Assembly (NCBI GenBank): GCA_026122225.1
Contig: JANEZZ010002657.1
Span: 434,001-498,000, forward strand
Direction: 5' to 3'
DNA from: Heloderma charlesbogerti
Lineage: Eukaryota > Chordata > Lepidosauria > Squamata > Helodermatidae
DNA: 64,000 nucleotides
The translations under genes were made by a program, and so were the position numbers. The notes under the pieces were generated by a model. It did no database searches. It had not been told where the DNA came from and was given only the letters and a program-made list of their open reading frames with translations. Each line of letters starts with the position of its first letter. Position 1 is the stretch's first letter. This document shows, piece after piece, positions 1 through 9,549 of the stretch.

Positions 1-660
1 TAGAGATGACCTGAAGACAAAAAGGGACACATATAGGAAGTGGAAGAAAGGCCAAGCAACAAAGGAAGAGTCCAGGCAGGTAGCACAGAATTGCAGGGAT
101 GGTGTCAGGAAGGCTAAAGCTGAGAATGAGATGAGGTTAGCGAGGGATGCTAAAAACAACAAAAAGGCTTCCTTCAGCTACGTGCATAGTAAAAGGCAGA
201 GGAAAGAAATGGTAGTTCAGCTATTAAATAAGGATGGCAAAACGATAACAGATGACAAGGAAAAGGCAGAAGTCCTCAATTCCTACTTCGGCTCAGTCTT
301 CTCCCAAAAGAGGGTCTATGACCCCCCTAGCAAAGGCAAAGTACAGACTGACGGGGCAGGATTGCAGCTTGAGAGCAATAGGCTGCAATCTATCTAATTA
401 GGAACACCTAATTACTTTGAGTGAGTTCAAATCTCCAGGGCCAGATGAACTGCATCCTAGAGCAACAAAGGAACTGGCAGAAGGACTCTCAGAACCGCTG
501 TCTGTTCTCTTTGAGAAATCATGGAGGACGGGGGAAGTGCCAGATGACTGGAGGAGGGCTAATGTTGTCCCTATCTTCAAAAAGGGTAAAAAGGAGGAAC
601 CTGGGAACTACAGCCCAGTCAGTCTGACATCAATCCCTGGGAAAATTCTGGAGCAGATGA
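1..660 (+). mobile_element. CR1 LINE fragment, ORF2 region before and at start of reverse transcriptase
   Basis: Two overlapping broken frames (131-397 and 417-674) encode the CR1 stretch between endonuclease and reverse transcriptase. It includes a lysine/arginine-rich segment, a SYFGSVFSQ-type motif, PGPDELHP and the RT opening motif VPIFKKGKKEEPGNYSPVSL. The same segment is longer and cleaner in the CR1 at 52153-54545. Here a short deletion near 385 shifts the frame. The fragment begins before the window and stops abruptly at the bases encoding LEQMI, where an antiparallel CR1 piece starts. It is dead retrotransposon sequence with no host function suggested. Confidence 0.9.
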
Positions 661-1925
661 TCATAGAATACTAGAATCATAGAATGGTAGTGTTGGAGGG
701 GGCTTACAAGGCCATCGAGTCCAACCCTCTGCTCAATGCAGGAATCCCAGTCAGAGCATCCCTGACAGATGGCTGTCCAGCCTCGTCTTGAATGCCTCCA
801 GTGTGGGAGAGCCCGTCACCTCCCTAGGGAATGGGTTCCATTGTCGTATTGCTCTAACAGTCAGGAAATTTTTCCTGATGTTCAGCTGGAATCTGGCTTC
901 CTGTCACTTGAGCCCATTATTCCGTGTCCTGCACTCTGGAATGATCGAGAAGAGATCCTGGCCTTCCTCTCTGGGACAACCTTTCAAGTACTTGAAGAGT
1001 GCTATCATATCTCCCCTCAGTCTTCTCAAGGCAAAACATGCCCAGTTCTTTCAGTCTCTCCTCATAGGCCTTTGTTTCCAGTCCCCTGATCATCTTTGTT
1101 GCCCTCCTCTGAACCCTCTCCAGTTTGTCTGCATCCTTCTTCAAGTGTGGTGCCCAGAACTGGACACAGTACTCCAGATGGGGCCTAACCAGTGCTGAGT
1201 AGAGGGGAACTAGTACTTCCTGGGATTTGGACGCTATGCTTTTATGAATGCAGCCCAAAAGAGCATTGGCCTTTTTTGCAGCCACATCCCATTGTTGGCT
1301 CATATTCAGCTTGTGATCGACAACAATTCCAAGATCCTTCTCGCTTGTAGTGTGGTTGAGCCACGTATCCCCCATCTTGTAACCATGCATTTGGTTTCTT
1401 TTTCCTAGGTGCAGAACTTGGCATTTATCCCTATTAAATGTCATTCTGTTGTTTTCTGCCCAGCGCTCCAGTCTATCCAGATCACTTTGAATTTTGTTTC
1501 TGTCTTCCAAAGTATTAGCTATCCCGCCCAATTTTGTGTCATCTGCAAATCTGATCAGCATTCCCTGCAGCTCCTCCTCCAAGTCATTAATACAAATGTT
1601 GAAGAGCACTGGGCCCAGGACTGAGCCCTGCAGTACCCCACTCGTTACCTCTCCCCAGTTTGAGAAGGTCCCATTGATAAGCACTCTTGGAGTCCGATTC
1701 TGTAGCCAACTGTGGATCCACTGGATTGTTGTTTCATCTAGCCCACTTTGAGCTAGTTTGAGGTATATTATGTCTACAGCGTTGCACGGTCCACAAGGGA
1801 GGTTACTTGATCAAAACATGAGATCAGATTTGTCTGGCAGGATTTGTTCTTGACAAATCCATGTTGGCTTTGAGTAATCACTGCATTATTTTCAAGGTGC
1901 TTACAGATGGATTGCTTTATCATCA
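661..1925 (-). mobile_element. CR1 LINE, 3' half with terminal tail repeats
   Basis: Read on the minus strand, this runs from the RT segment starting MIKQSICKHLENN (near 1925) through the RT catalytic FADDTKLGG and PQGSVLGP-like motifs (here with a Q-to-L change, GVLQGSVLGP) to the C-terminal [16 protein letters not shown] region. It ends in the CR1 tail at 661-690 (CATAGAAT units on the plus strand). The longest frame is 917-1684 (255 aa). Another frame remnant lies at 1774-1962. A short deletion near 1785 removes part of the RT. The reverse transcriptase would copy CR1 RNA at the target site, but this copy is broken. Confidence 0.92.
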
Positions 1926-2715
1926 TGAGAAAGCTGATTTTGCAGAGCAGTTGCTTCTGCAATAAGCTGGGCCAGAAGTGCCTGCAGGGTTGGATTTTCC
2001 TTTCTCAGGGCCTCCATCTGTGCAGGGCTTGGAAACAAACTGTCCTGCTTAGGTTGGGTCAGACTCGGGATTAATTTAGGGGCAAATCCAAAGGCAGGTC
2101 AATAAACTGGCAAAGGTTAAAGGCACAGCTTTACCAGGCAAGTAGGTGATTTCCAGTAGAGACGCCAAGGTGAAAGCACAAAAGATCAGTCAAATAGGAA
2201 TGTAGTCCAAAAGGCAGAGTCAAGCAGGAGTCCAGAGGTCAGTAACACATAGGTTCAGTCACAAGGCAGGGTGATGGAAATGAGAGTACAACGCACCAGA
2301 AGATGAAATAAGGTGCTGTTTCCAACAGCTCTCAAGTGCCAACTGAGAGTTGATATAACCAGAGCTGACACAGCCCCACCCAAGGCTCAGCAGACGTTCA
2401 TCACAGGCTTCTGTAAAAAGTCCTCCTCATGCAGAGGGCCTTACTCATGAGGAATCCAGTTGCTGTGGTTCTTGAGGCATGCACTTTTCCTCTGAGTGGT
2501 GGCTTGTGCCTCTTCCTTCTGGTGCCAGCACATTCTAGGGCTAAGCAGATGCTCAGCCTCCTCCTCCGATTCTAGGGAGGATGTATGGTCCTCAAGGGCC
2601 TCATCCAGGGGTTCTTCTATGTCCACCAGTACTGGGGGACCTGGTGTAGCTTTCCCAAAGCTGCTAGGAGTGTCAGTGTCAGGATGATGCACTGGGGTGC
2701 TGAACTCCATGGCCT
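1926..2715 (-). mobile_element. probable LTR retrotransposon (Gypsy-type) 5' end: LTR-like sequence and gag start
   Basis: On the minus strand a short frame starts at 2017 with ATG and encodes a leucine-rich, coiled-coil-like start (MEALRKENPTLQALLAQL), the kind of N-terminus seen in reptile Gypsy gag proteins. It is cut at 1925 by the neighbouring CR1. Upstream (2040-2715) is a non-coding stretch rich in short CTGCC/TTGGA motifs with an acidic, glutamate-rich open stretch at its far end, as in LTR and leader sequence. I could not fix exact LTR ends or a primer-binding site, so the class is an inference. Confidence 0.45.
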
Positions 2716-3213
2716 TCAAATGATCATAGAATCACAGAACAGTAGGGCTGGAAGGAGCCTACAAGACCATCAAGTCCAACCCCCTGCTAAATGCAGGAAT
2801 CCAAGTCAGAGCATCCCTGACAGATGGCTGTCCAGCCTCATCTTGAATGCCTCCAGTGCGGGAGAGCCCACTACCTCCCTAGGTAATTGGTTCCATTGTC
2901 GCATTGCTCTAACAGTCAGGAAGTTTTCCCTGACATTCAGCCAGAATCTGGCTTCCTGTCACTTGAGCCCGTTATTCCGTGTCCTGCACTCTGGGATGAT
3001 TGAGAAGAGATGCTGGCCTTCCTCTCTGTGACAGCCTTTCAAGTACTTGAAGAGCGCTATCCTATCTCCCCTCAGTCTTCTCTTCCCAAGGCTAAACATG
3101 CCCAGTTCTTTCAGTCTCTCTTCATAGGGCTTTGTTTCCAGTCCCTTGATCATCTTTGTTACCCTTCTCTGAACCCTCTCCAGGTTGTCTGCATCCTTCT
3201 TAAAATTTCATCC
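2716..3213 (-). mobile_element. CR1 LINE, 5'-truncated 3' end (~500 bp)
   Basis: The plus strand starts with the reversed CR1 tail (ATCATAGAATCACAGAAC) and continues through the reversed 3' UTR and the C-terminal RT region. The minus frame 2959-3153 encodes [20 protein letters not shown]. The copy stops at the GCATCCTTCTTA position. It lies next to the LTR-like sequence and is a typical 5'-truncated insertion. Confidence 0.9.
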
Positions 3214-3289
3214 TGGCCAGGGTCAGGCATGACAGATGGGAACCTGACATACTATGGGGTTTATTTATCTAGGAAGTTTGATTTATAAA

Positions 3290-4160
3290 ACAAAAAAGAA
3301 AGGGAGCAAACCAGCTCAGAGTTAATTTAACCTACAGAGCCTCTAGAGAACTTTATGCCCTGTCTTATAATGTATTTTAACAGTTCACTGGAGGGTGATG
3401 GGATCCCTGGGACTTTGAGGCAAGACAGGTTAATGGTAATCCCTAAAGCTGCTGAAGACCTTTACTCCCTAGGGTCCAATTTTCCTATAGCACTCCTCAG
3501 TCAGGATGCTAAACTTCTAACAGCAGTTCCAGCCCAGAGATCAATCAATTTATTGGTGATTACATCTCAAAAAACCAAAAAACAAAACAAAAACAAAAAC
3601 AAATAGGGTTCATGCACAATCCACAAATGGCAGACTCTATAAGGAGAGTCCTCAACATTGCACACCACAATAACTATATCAAAAAACCTGCATCCCTCCT
3701 ATCATTTGTTGTCCTCAAAGCCTTTGACTGATTAGAATGGTCATACTTGCATAAACTATTAGAGGCTATGGGGAGTGATTCGTGAATATCATTCACCAAT
3801 TATACTCTTATTACAAACTCCTGGCACATATGAATGCAATAGACTCTCGCCCAATTCTTCTAAGCAGGGAAGCCTACTTTCTCCCCAACTATTTACCATA
3901 GTCATAGTGCAGGGTGGGGGAATCTCAGGCCTGGGGTCCCAATCCAGCCCTCCTGAGGTCCCCAGGTGGCCACACTCCCTTCCAAACCAACCCTATACAG
4001 AAGCTCAAAAAGGGGTGGTGTAGATTGTCCAAACCTGAGACTCTACTTTGAGGCATGCCAAATTAAGCAGTTGGTGCATACATCTACGATTGTGATTCAA
4101 CCCCATGAGTCTCTATGGAAATTCCCTACGCTGTTCAACATCATCATGTGACATTGTAAT
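3290..4160 (+). mobile_element. decayed L1-clade LINE (Swimmer/Tx1-like) ORF2 remnants
   Basis: Three pieces of one ORF2 are readable. Around 3355-3570: MVIPKAAEDLYSLGSNFPIA followed by LLSQDAKLLTA, matching the L1 RT motif IPKPGKD...YRPISLLNxDxKILA. Around 3615-3790: QMADSIRRVLN, then KAFD and LEWSYL, matching L1 RT block A. Around 4010-4130: CPNLRLYFEACQIKQLVH, the L1 C-terminal segment. Stops and frameshifts are frequent. A CAAAA-rich simple repeat (3566-3604) lies inside. A segment at about 3900-4000 that is not L1 resembles the start of a hAT-type repeat, but I could not delimit it. The clade is the same as the L1 at 40285-45610, but this copy is much older. Confidence 0.7.
3566..3604. 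repeat. CAAAA-type simple repeat
   Basis: An adenine-rich tract with recurring CAAAA units interrupts the L1-clade fragment. Confidence 0.8.
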
Positions 4161-4611
4161 AGGCCTATACATGAATTACTTAAATGTAAACAAGCTTGTG
4201 AATTTAAATAGAAACAAAAACACAGATAAGTCCATTCTATCATTTGACCCTATAGGTGGCATGGAGTGGGGTTTGTGGATCCAAAATACTTCCTGCCAAG
4301 CCAGTAGCAGATCAAAAGACAATCTTCTAACAGAGACTGGCTTAATTAATTCCAAAGCAAAAAAAAAAAAGATCAAGTCAGAAGGTGCATGATTATGGTC
4401 AAGAAAGTGTGTGGTCAATGGAGCCTCTACATTTCTAGTCTAGAATTATGTTTATGTTCAATAATCCTCAATTTAAGTGAGCTGGTGGTTTGTTCAACAT
4501 ATATTATGGACAAATGATGACATAAATTACGTAGTTTGAACTACAATTAGTAAAGGATCTTAACACATAATTATTATTGTCGAATGGATTACAGAACTCT
4601 TTGATTTCTAA

Positions 4612-4780
4612 ACCTTGTTTTATTTATTTATTTATTTATTTATTTATTTTCATTTCTATACTACCTAATAGCCGAAGCTGTCTTGTTAACAACAAGAACA
4701 ATGGCTACATCTATAATATCCAACAACCTCACCAACACAGGGTTTTAAACACATTATCTGAATGAACTATCTTATCTCCC
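4612..4780 (-). mobile_element. L2-type LINE 3' tail with TTTA repeat
   Basis: Eight or so TTTA units are followed by CATTTCTATACTACCTAATA, the reversed L2 3' terminus also seen at 57270 (CATTTCTATACCGCCCAATA). Only the terminal 3' UTR remains and the distal boundary is uncertain. Between 4160 and 4610, and between 4780 and 4820, I see only AT-rich sequence with no assignable feature. Confidence 0.65.
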
Positions 4781-4831
4781 AAGTTAAAGTTCTACAGAAT
4801 CTCACAAAAGGAACATCTGGATGTTGACTTG

Positions 4832-4902
4832 GATTCCTGCACTGAGCAGGGGGTTGGACTCGATGGTATTGTAGGCCCCCTTCTATTCTATGATTCTATG
4901 GG
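4832..4902 (+). mobile_element. CR1 3' tail only (~70 bp)
   Basis: CTTGGATTCCTGCACTGAGC continues through the CR1 3' UTR to CTATTCTATGATTCTATG. Only the last ~70 bases of the element are present, a strongly 5'-truncated insertion. Confidence 0.85.
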
Positions 4903-5618
4903 CATCCTGCATTACATATTTATATGTTTATATGTTATGTGTTTTATAATATAGGCTAAATGGTTGAATTCCAAAGACCAAAATACCCAATTCGATTTGG
5001 TGGTAGATTGTGGTGCAAACAATGAATGTCTATCAGCCCTGGACTGCAAATCCAGCCCTTTGGGGAAACCACTATTCTCCAAATCTTTAGAAAAATCTTT
5101 GATCAGCATGGTATCTCTAAGTCTGATCAAACATGCAGTTTCTTTTCAACTGCAAAAACTGCCCTTAGGGGAAATGGTTTTAAAGATGTTTGGGTTGGTT
5201 GCTGGAATAACGTAGAATAGAATTTCTATCGGTGGTTTCAGTATGGGTGGATCAGGTGCGGGATGAGAATTCAGAACAGACTCAATGACAGATTTTGCCC
5301 CTTCATGTAGTGTGGACATATATGAAGAGTTCACATCCAATATAAGATCAATGTTCAAACCACCTACCTGTTGAACGAAATGTGCTGTATCTCTACTATA
5401 ACACATCACTTGTGTGACATACAAAATCTGAGCTAAAGGTACTGAACCAGAATCAGATACAATCAGCTCCTGGCAGGAGGAAAGCCCTCTTTGTGGATTT
5501 TTGGTAGAACAAAAAAACTGGGAGTTCTGAGAAATGCTTTAATAAGAAATGTGCCTTATCTAAATCGATATATACTAAAGTAATAGCTTCATGTGCCACT
5601 GTTTTAATGATAGACGAA

Positions 5619-6049
5619 GGGCACAATCAAATGGGGATAATCGGCTGCCTCTGAACTCGGAGGTGGCCGACTAGCCAATGCAGGGCGGGCGGAGCATGGA
5701 AGGGATTCTCTCGTCTGCACTCGAGCCGCCCACATTTGGAGCCAGACCGCCAATTTTGGCTGTCTAGCTGGAGACCTCGGAGCGGGAAGCTGCACAGTGC
5801 ATGGGAAGTGCAACGATGCTTCCACAGTCTCCTCTCCTCCCCTCCCCCCCCCAGAGTGCCCCCTTTTCGCCCACTGTGTGCTGTGATTACAAGTGTGGAG
5901 ACAAGGAAGAAACATGCCCGCAACAGGGGAGGGGGTGGGGAACGCAGTTCCTGGGAACTGAGCTTAGAGCCTTGGTTCTGAGCTCGGTTCCCAGAAACTG
6001 AAAAATCCTGTGGCTGTCTAGACACTGTCTAGCAGCCATAGGACTGTGC
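5619..6049. mobile_element. PIF/Harbinger-type MITE, copy 1
   Basis: The ends are related inverted sequences (GGGCACAATC... and ...ATAGGACTGTGC). The interior matches the MITE at 42993-43373: CTGAACTCGGAGGTGGCCGA near the left end and GACACTGTCTAGCAGCCATA near the right end. It splits the Penelope-like reverse transcriptase. No TTA duplication is recognisable here, unlike copy 2, so this copy is older or its ends have decayed. It has no transposase frame and is non-autonomous. The 5640-5980 frames are GC-rich shadows. Confidence 0.7.
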
Positions 6050-6244
6050 TTCTTTTGTGGGATCTCTCCTAATAGGTTGGTAATTGGAAGGATCATCCAA
6101 CTGATGCTACACTTCCTGAAAATAATCACTTTTGTCCAAAAGAACTACAGCTCTTCCCTTGTCCCCTAATTTAATCACTATGTTAGTGTTAGCCAAAGAA
6201 TCCAAAATAATCTCACCCTGAAGGGATAAATTGTGCCATCTGTG

Positions 6245-6341
6245 CCATCTGATGCTCTGACTTGGATTCCTGCAGTGAGCAGGGGGTTGGACTCGACAGT
6301 CTTGTAGGCCCCTTCCAACCCGACTATTCTATGATTCTACG
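6245..6341 (+). mobile_element. CR1 3' tail only (~95 bp)
   Basis: GATGCTCTGACTTGGATTCC continues to CTATTCTATGATTCTACGAT, the terminal CR1 3' UTR and tail. It is inserted inside the Penelope-like remnant and so postdates it. Confidence 0.85.
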
Positions 6342-6600
6342 ATCTTATAAAAGTTTTTTTCTCCATTTCTTCGGCGACCTATAACACTATTCTTTGAAAT
6401 ATAGAAATATTAGGGTGGTTAATAACAGGAGTATACCTGGACTGGGATCTAAACTTATGAACAATATTATTCAGTGAAACACTAAACATGAGTTTGAGTT
6501 TCAACATTCTGGTAAGTTTGAAAATGTCAGTCCTATCCTTTAAGGCATTATACCCCAGAGTTGGCACAAAATAAAGTCCCTTGTTCAGTCATCTAAGTTA

Positions 6601-7254
6601 TCCTGACTCAGGGTGTGTGATGATTAGCTACCAAGCTCATCTCCTTCAAGGGCCCACCCAACTGTGGCTGGTCCTTTTCTGATTAGATCAATGGGGAAGT
6701 GCTACCGAATCCAAAAAATGAACTGAACTCCAGTCAGTTCACTCCTCTCCTGGCCTTGGCTCCTCAGGCACACACAGGCCCCTCCCGCCTCCCACTCACT
6801 CTCCGGCCCGTCATTACCCCATCTCACCCGGCCCTCAGCAACGGAAACACACACACTAGCCTTGCTAGGCTCCTGCACCCCAGTCCTCAGAGGGGCGAGC
6901 GGTCAGGGGCTTCTCAGCACTCACTCAGGCACGGGTTTCCAGGACGGAGGGCCCTGGAGACTGGAGGTGCTTCTTTTATAAAGGGTTATTTGCACTGTGT
7001 GCCGTGCTTCCTTGCAGCTGCCCAGCAGGCCTTCATCTGCCTGACAGAGGAGCCAAGCTTTCCTTTTGTCTTGATTCACCTCTCCCCAGATTTATTCCCT
7101 CCTACCCCTTCAGGCCGTGTAGGACAAAGATTACCGTTCCAGAGTCAGAGTTGCTGGGAGGAAATCCTCAGCCTCTTTGTACTCAGCAGCACTGAACTCT
7201 AAGGGATCCCTGGAGGAAATTTAAACTGACCCCAAACACATAACACTGTAACAG
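6601..7254. other. unassigned stretch
   Basis: Moderately GC-rich sequence. The 167-aa frame 6699-7202 is proline/serine-rich with no recognisable family and is probably chance. It may belong to the adjoining LTR-type element, but no ends can be shown. Confidence 0.4.
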
Positions 7255-7782
7255 GCATATGTTACAGCTTGTCAGGTCCGGGGCATCCAAACAGGCAAGG
7301 GTCAGGTAGGGGAGCAGCTGGGGCTCGACAGGGCAGGGTGCTGGAGCTGGGGCTGCAGGAGCCATACGCAAGGCATGGACCTTGGCTTGCAAGGATGAGA
7401 CCTGGGCCTGCAGAGTTTGCAGGATGTTTGGCAGACCCACCTGGGCAAGGGTCAGACTCAAATAAGGCATGGCAGGACCAGAGGCAGAAGCAGAGTCCAA
7501 ACAGGCAGGGGTCAGGAACTGGCAGGGCGTAGCAAAGATCAAGAATGAGCAACTGAAACACGATGCTGCCACCACGATGACTCGTGTTGCTGTGGCAAGG
7601 TCTGAAAGGAAGAGGAAGCTCTTCATAGGACTCCCTGAGGCCCTCAGCCGGTCTGCATTAGAGGACCTGGGAGCAGGCGCCGGGCCAGGGCCTAATCCCA
7701 CGAATACTGTGAGCCAGGCTGCCTTCTATGTCTGGCCCCCAGGTAGAGCTGCAGAGCTTCTCAGACTGAGCAGATCCTGACA
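7255..7782 (-). mobile_element. probable Gypsy-type LTR retrotransposon 5' region
   Basis: On the minus strand the sequence starts TGTCAGGATCTGCTCAG, the TG-type start common for LTRs. It then carries CTGCC/GACCC-rich leader-like sequence. A frame follows with a coiled-coil start (LQTLQAQVSSLQAKVHALRM) followed by an alanine/proline-rich segment (APAAPAPAP) and VEPQL, the layout of Gypsy gag N-termini. The gag frame ends within about 100 codons near 7255. No protease or RT follows, so this is a 5' remnant. It is separate from the similar piece at 1926-2715. Confidence 0.45.
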
Positions 7783-7796
7783 CAGCCACCATTTTG

Positions 7797-8012
7797 GATG
7801 ACATTAAAATGGGGTTAGACAAATTCCTGGAGGAGAAGGTTATCAATGGCTGCAGTCCTGATGCCTAGGTTCACCAGTTGTTGGGGAACATGGGCAGGAG
7901 GGTGCTGTTGCACTCAGGTTCCACTTTTGGGTTTCCCATGGGCAGCTGGTTGGCCACTGTATGAACAGGATGCTGGACTAGATGGACCCTTGGTCCATCT
8001 AGCAAATTCTTA
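7797..8012 (+). mobile_element. CR1-clade LINE (second type), 3' end
   Basis: TTAGACAAATTCCTGGAGGAG, then CACCAGTTGTTGGGGAACAT, GGCTGGTTGGCCACTGT and CTAGATGGACCCTTGGTC form the same 3' UTR as at 15120-15385. The final tail is degraded (compare CTTATGTTCTTA there). Confidence 0.75.
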
Positions 8013-9545
8013 GAGTTTGCTTGCCTAGGAGAAGAGTTGTCTTAAGCAAAAGCATGATAGAGGATCAACACTGTTGCTCTCCGGCCAAGCTACTCGGAAA
8101 GGAAGAGGCATGCAGGCATGGGTGTTCCTATACTTGATGGCTCTTAATGACTGTAGCTTAGCAATGGAGGAAGAGTCACACGAAGTCTGGTGGCTTCCTC
8201 TCACTGGCCAGTCTGATCAGGTATCCCTTGGATTTGATAGACTGGATTTGGCATGCGGCCGAGAGGGTGGCATTTGAATTTGGCATGTGGCAGAAAGGGT
8301 GGCATTTGAATTTTTGCAGAGATGCTCCCTTTGTAAGGAGGAATCATAAATGGATGGATGAATCATGCTGCTGACTCCACTTGTGCCCTGTGGCCTCCAC
8401 TTGCCACCCTGTCCTCTGCTGCAGCTGCCATGGACAGTCAGAGAAAAGGGAAGAACCCACCAGGTCCATCACAGGAACCTGACAGTATTGAGTGGATAAA
8501 CCTGGAGGCGGGGGGTTGAGCCCCACAGCCCCGCAAAAATTACACTCACAGTCTCCTTTCCTCCACCTTTCTTTCCTTCTCCTGTCTCTCCTCCCTCCAT
8601 CTCCGCCCAGTCTGGCTTTATTCCAACTGTCTTCTCCATCCATACTGGGTTGGCCTGCAAGGGGACACGAGAAAGGACACATGATGCTGGGGAGACCTGA
8701 TCATTCCCCACAGGAAGCGAAGCTGAGAGGCCAGGTTACTGAGAGCGTCATGGCTGAGCAAGACTTTGGATGCTAATCCAAGCCCCATGCTGCTTCCCCA
8801 ACTCTATCTACACCTTGGCAGAGGGAGGCACCCATTTATTTCTGTTGAGATTTCAGACACACATGGGCAGCCATTAAACCATTGGGAGAAATAAAAAGGA
8901 TCAGGAGAAATAAAGTTGGGAGACCAACAGTGCTTGAGCAAGAGAGTTCTCTGCTCTGTCTACTCTTTTTTCCTGGCCATTCTCCACATCTTGAAATGGC
9001 AATGCATTTGTTCCAAGGTGCACTTGGGAGCAGAGATTTGTGGGCATCACGCCCAACCAGTGGGAGCTATTTAGGTGAGTTTTTGCATAGAAATGAAGCC
9101 TGCTCCTGGGAAAGGTGAGGGAGGTCTTGACTGAGCAGCATCTCCAGCATAATTGCATCCTTCCCTCTTAGCCATCCACTCTGTGCCAGGTCACTGGCAC
9201 GATGGAAGGGCCACTTTCTTCCTGCAGAAATCGTATATAGAGACTGTTGATCCATGGTGTCCATTACAGCTCAAGTGGACTGCACATTGTTTGGTTCTTA
9301 TGCAGTTCACTATAGTAGTTCTACTAGAAACCTTATATTCAGAGCTCCTCCAGATGGCTCTTGACACAGTGTGATTTTATTTTTCCTATTTTTCTTCAAG
9401 TTGTCTCTCTAATGTCTCCTCATATCCGCTTATATTTCCCTTATATCTTATATTGTTGCTTTTATTAATTTCTCATATTTCTTAAATCTACCTTTACTTG
9501 ATTTGTGTCAATAAAGGTTGGTTCTCTTTATAACTTCTCTCCCTG
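8013..9545. other. no gene or repeat recognised
   Basis: No convincing reading frame. Frames of 60-112 aa are overlapping and low in family-like content. The stretch 9370-9540 is T-rich and contains AATAAAGG near 9511, but no transcript can be argued from this. Confidence 0.5.
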
Positions 9546-9549
9546 CTCC

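Larger units (their letters stand above)
4945..6600 (-). pseudogene. Penelope-like element, reverse transcriptase remnant
   Basis: On the minus strand, fragments appear in the order expected for a Penelope-like reverse transcriptase. First comes GLYFVPTLGYNALKD and a basic stretch (6595-6379). Next is NIVIKLGDKGRAVVLLDKSDY (6220-6110). Then PVFFVLPKIHKEGFPP (about 5540-5480) and SDSGSVPLAQI. LDVNSSYMSTLHEGAKSVIESV follows as the region around RT motif A (5340-5290). A late segment, KDLENSGFPKGL...ADRHSLF (5100-5020), comes last. These match the family blocks FVPTP, ADKGGAVVVLD, LPKIHK and LDVxSLYTNIPHxEG. The catalytic YADD-type block is not visible and appears deleted near 5220. Stops and frameshifts are numerous. 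A Harbinger MITE and a CR1 tail interrupt it. I see no GIY-YIG domain. Confidence 0.75.

Noticed and set aside
1..1970. Twin-priming inversion as the explanation of the antiparallel CR1 pair
   Set aside because: Twin priming puts the inverted 5' segment upstream of the sense 3' segment; here the tail end abuts the other piece, the wrong order.
3900..4000. hAT-type repeat start (CAGGGTGGGGGAATCTCAGG)
   Set aside because: Resembles known hAT-like starts but I could find neither the other end nor a duplication, so it is only mentioned within the L1 remnant.
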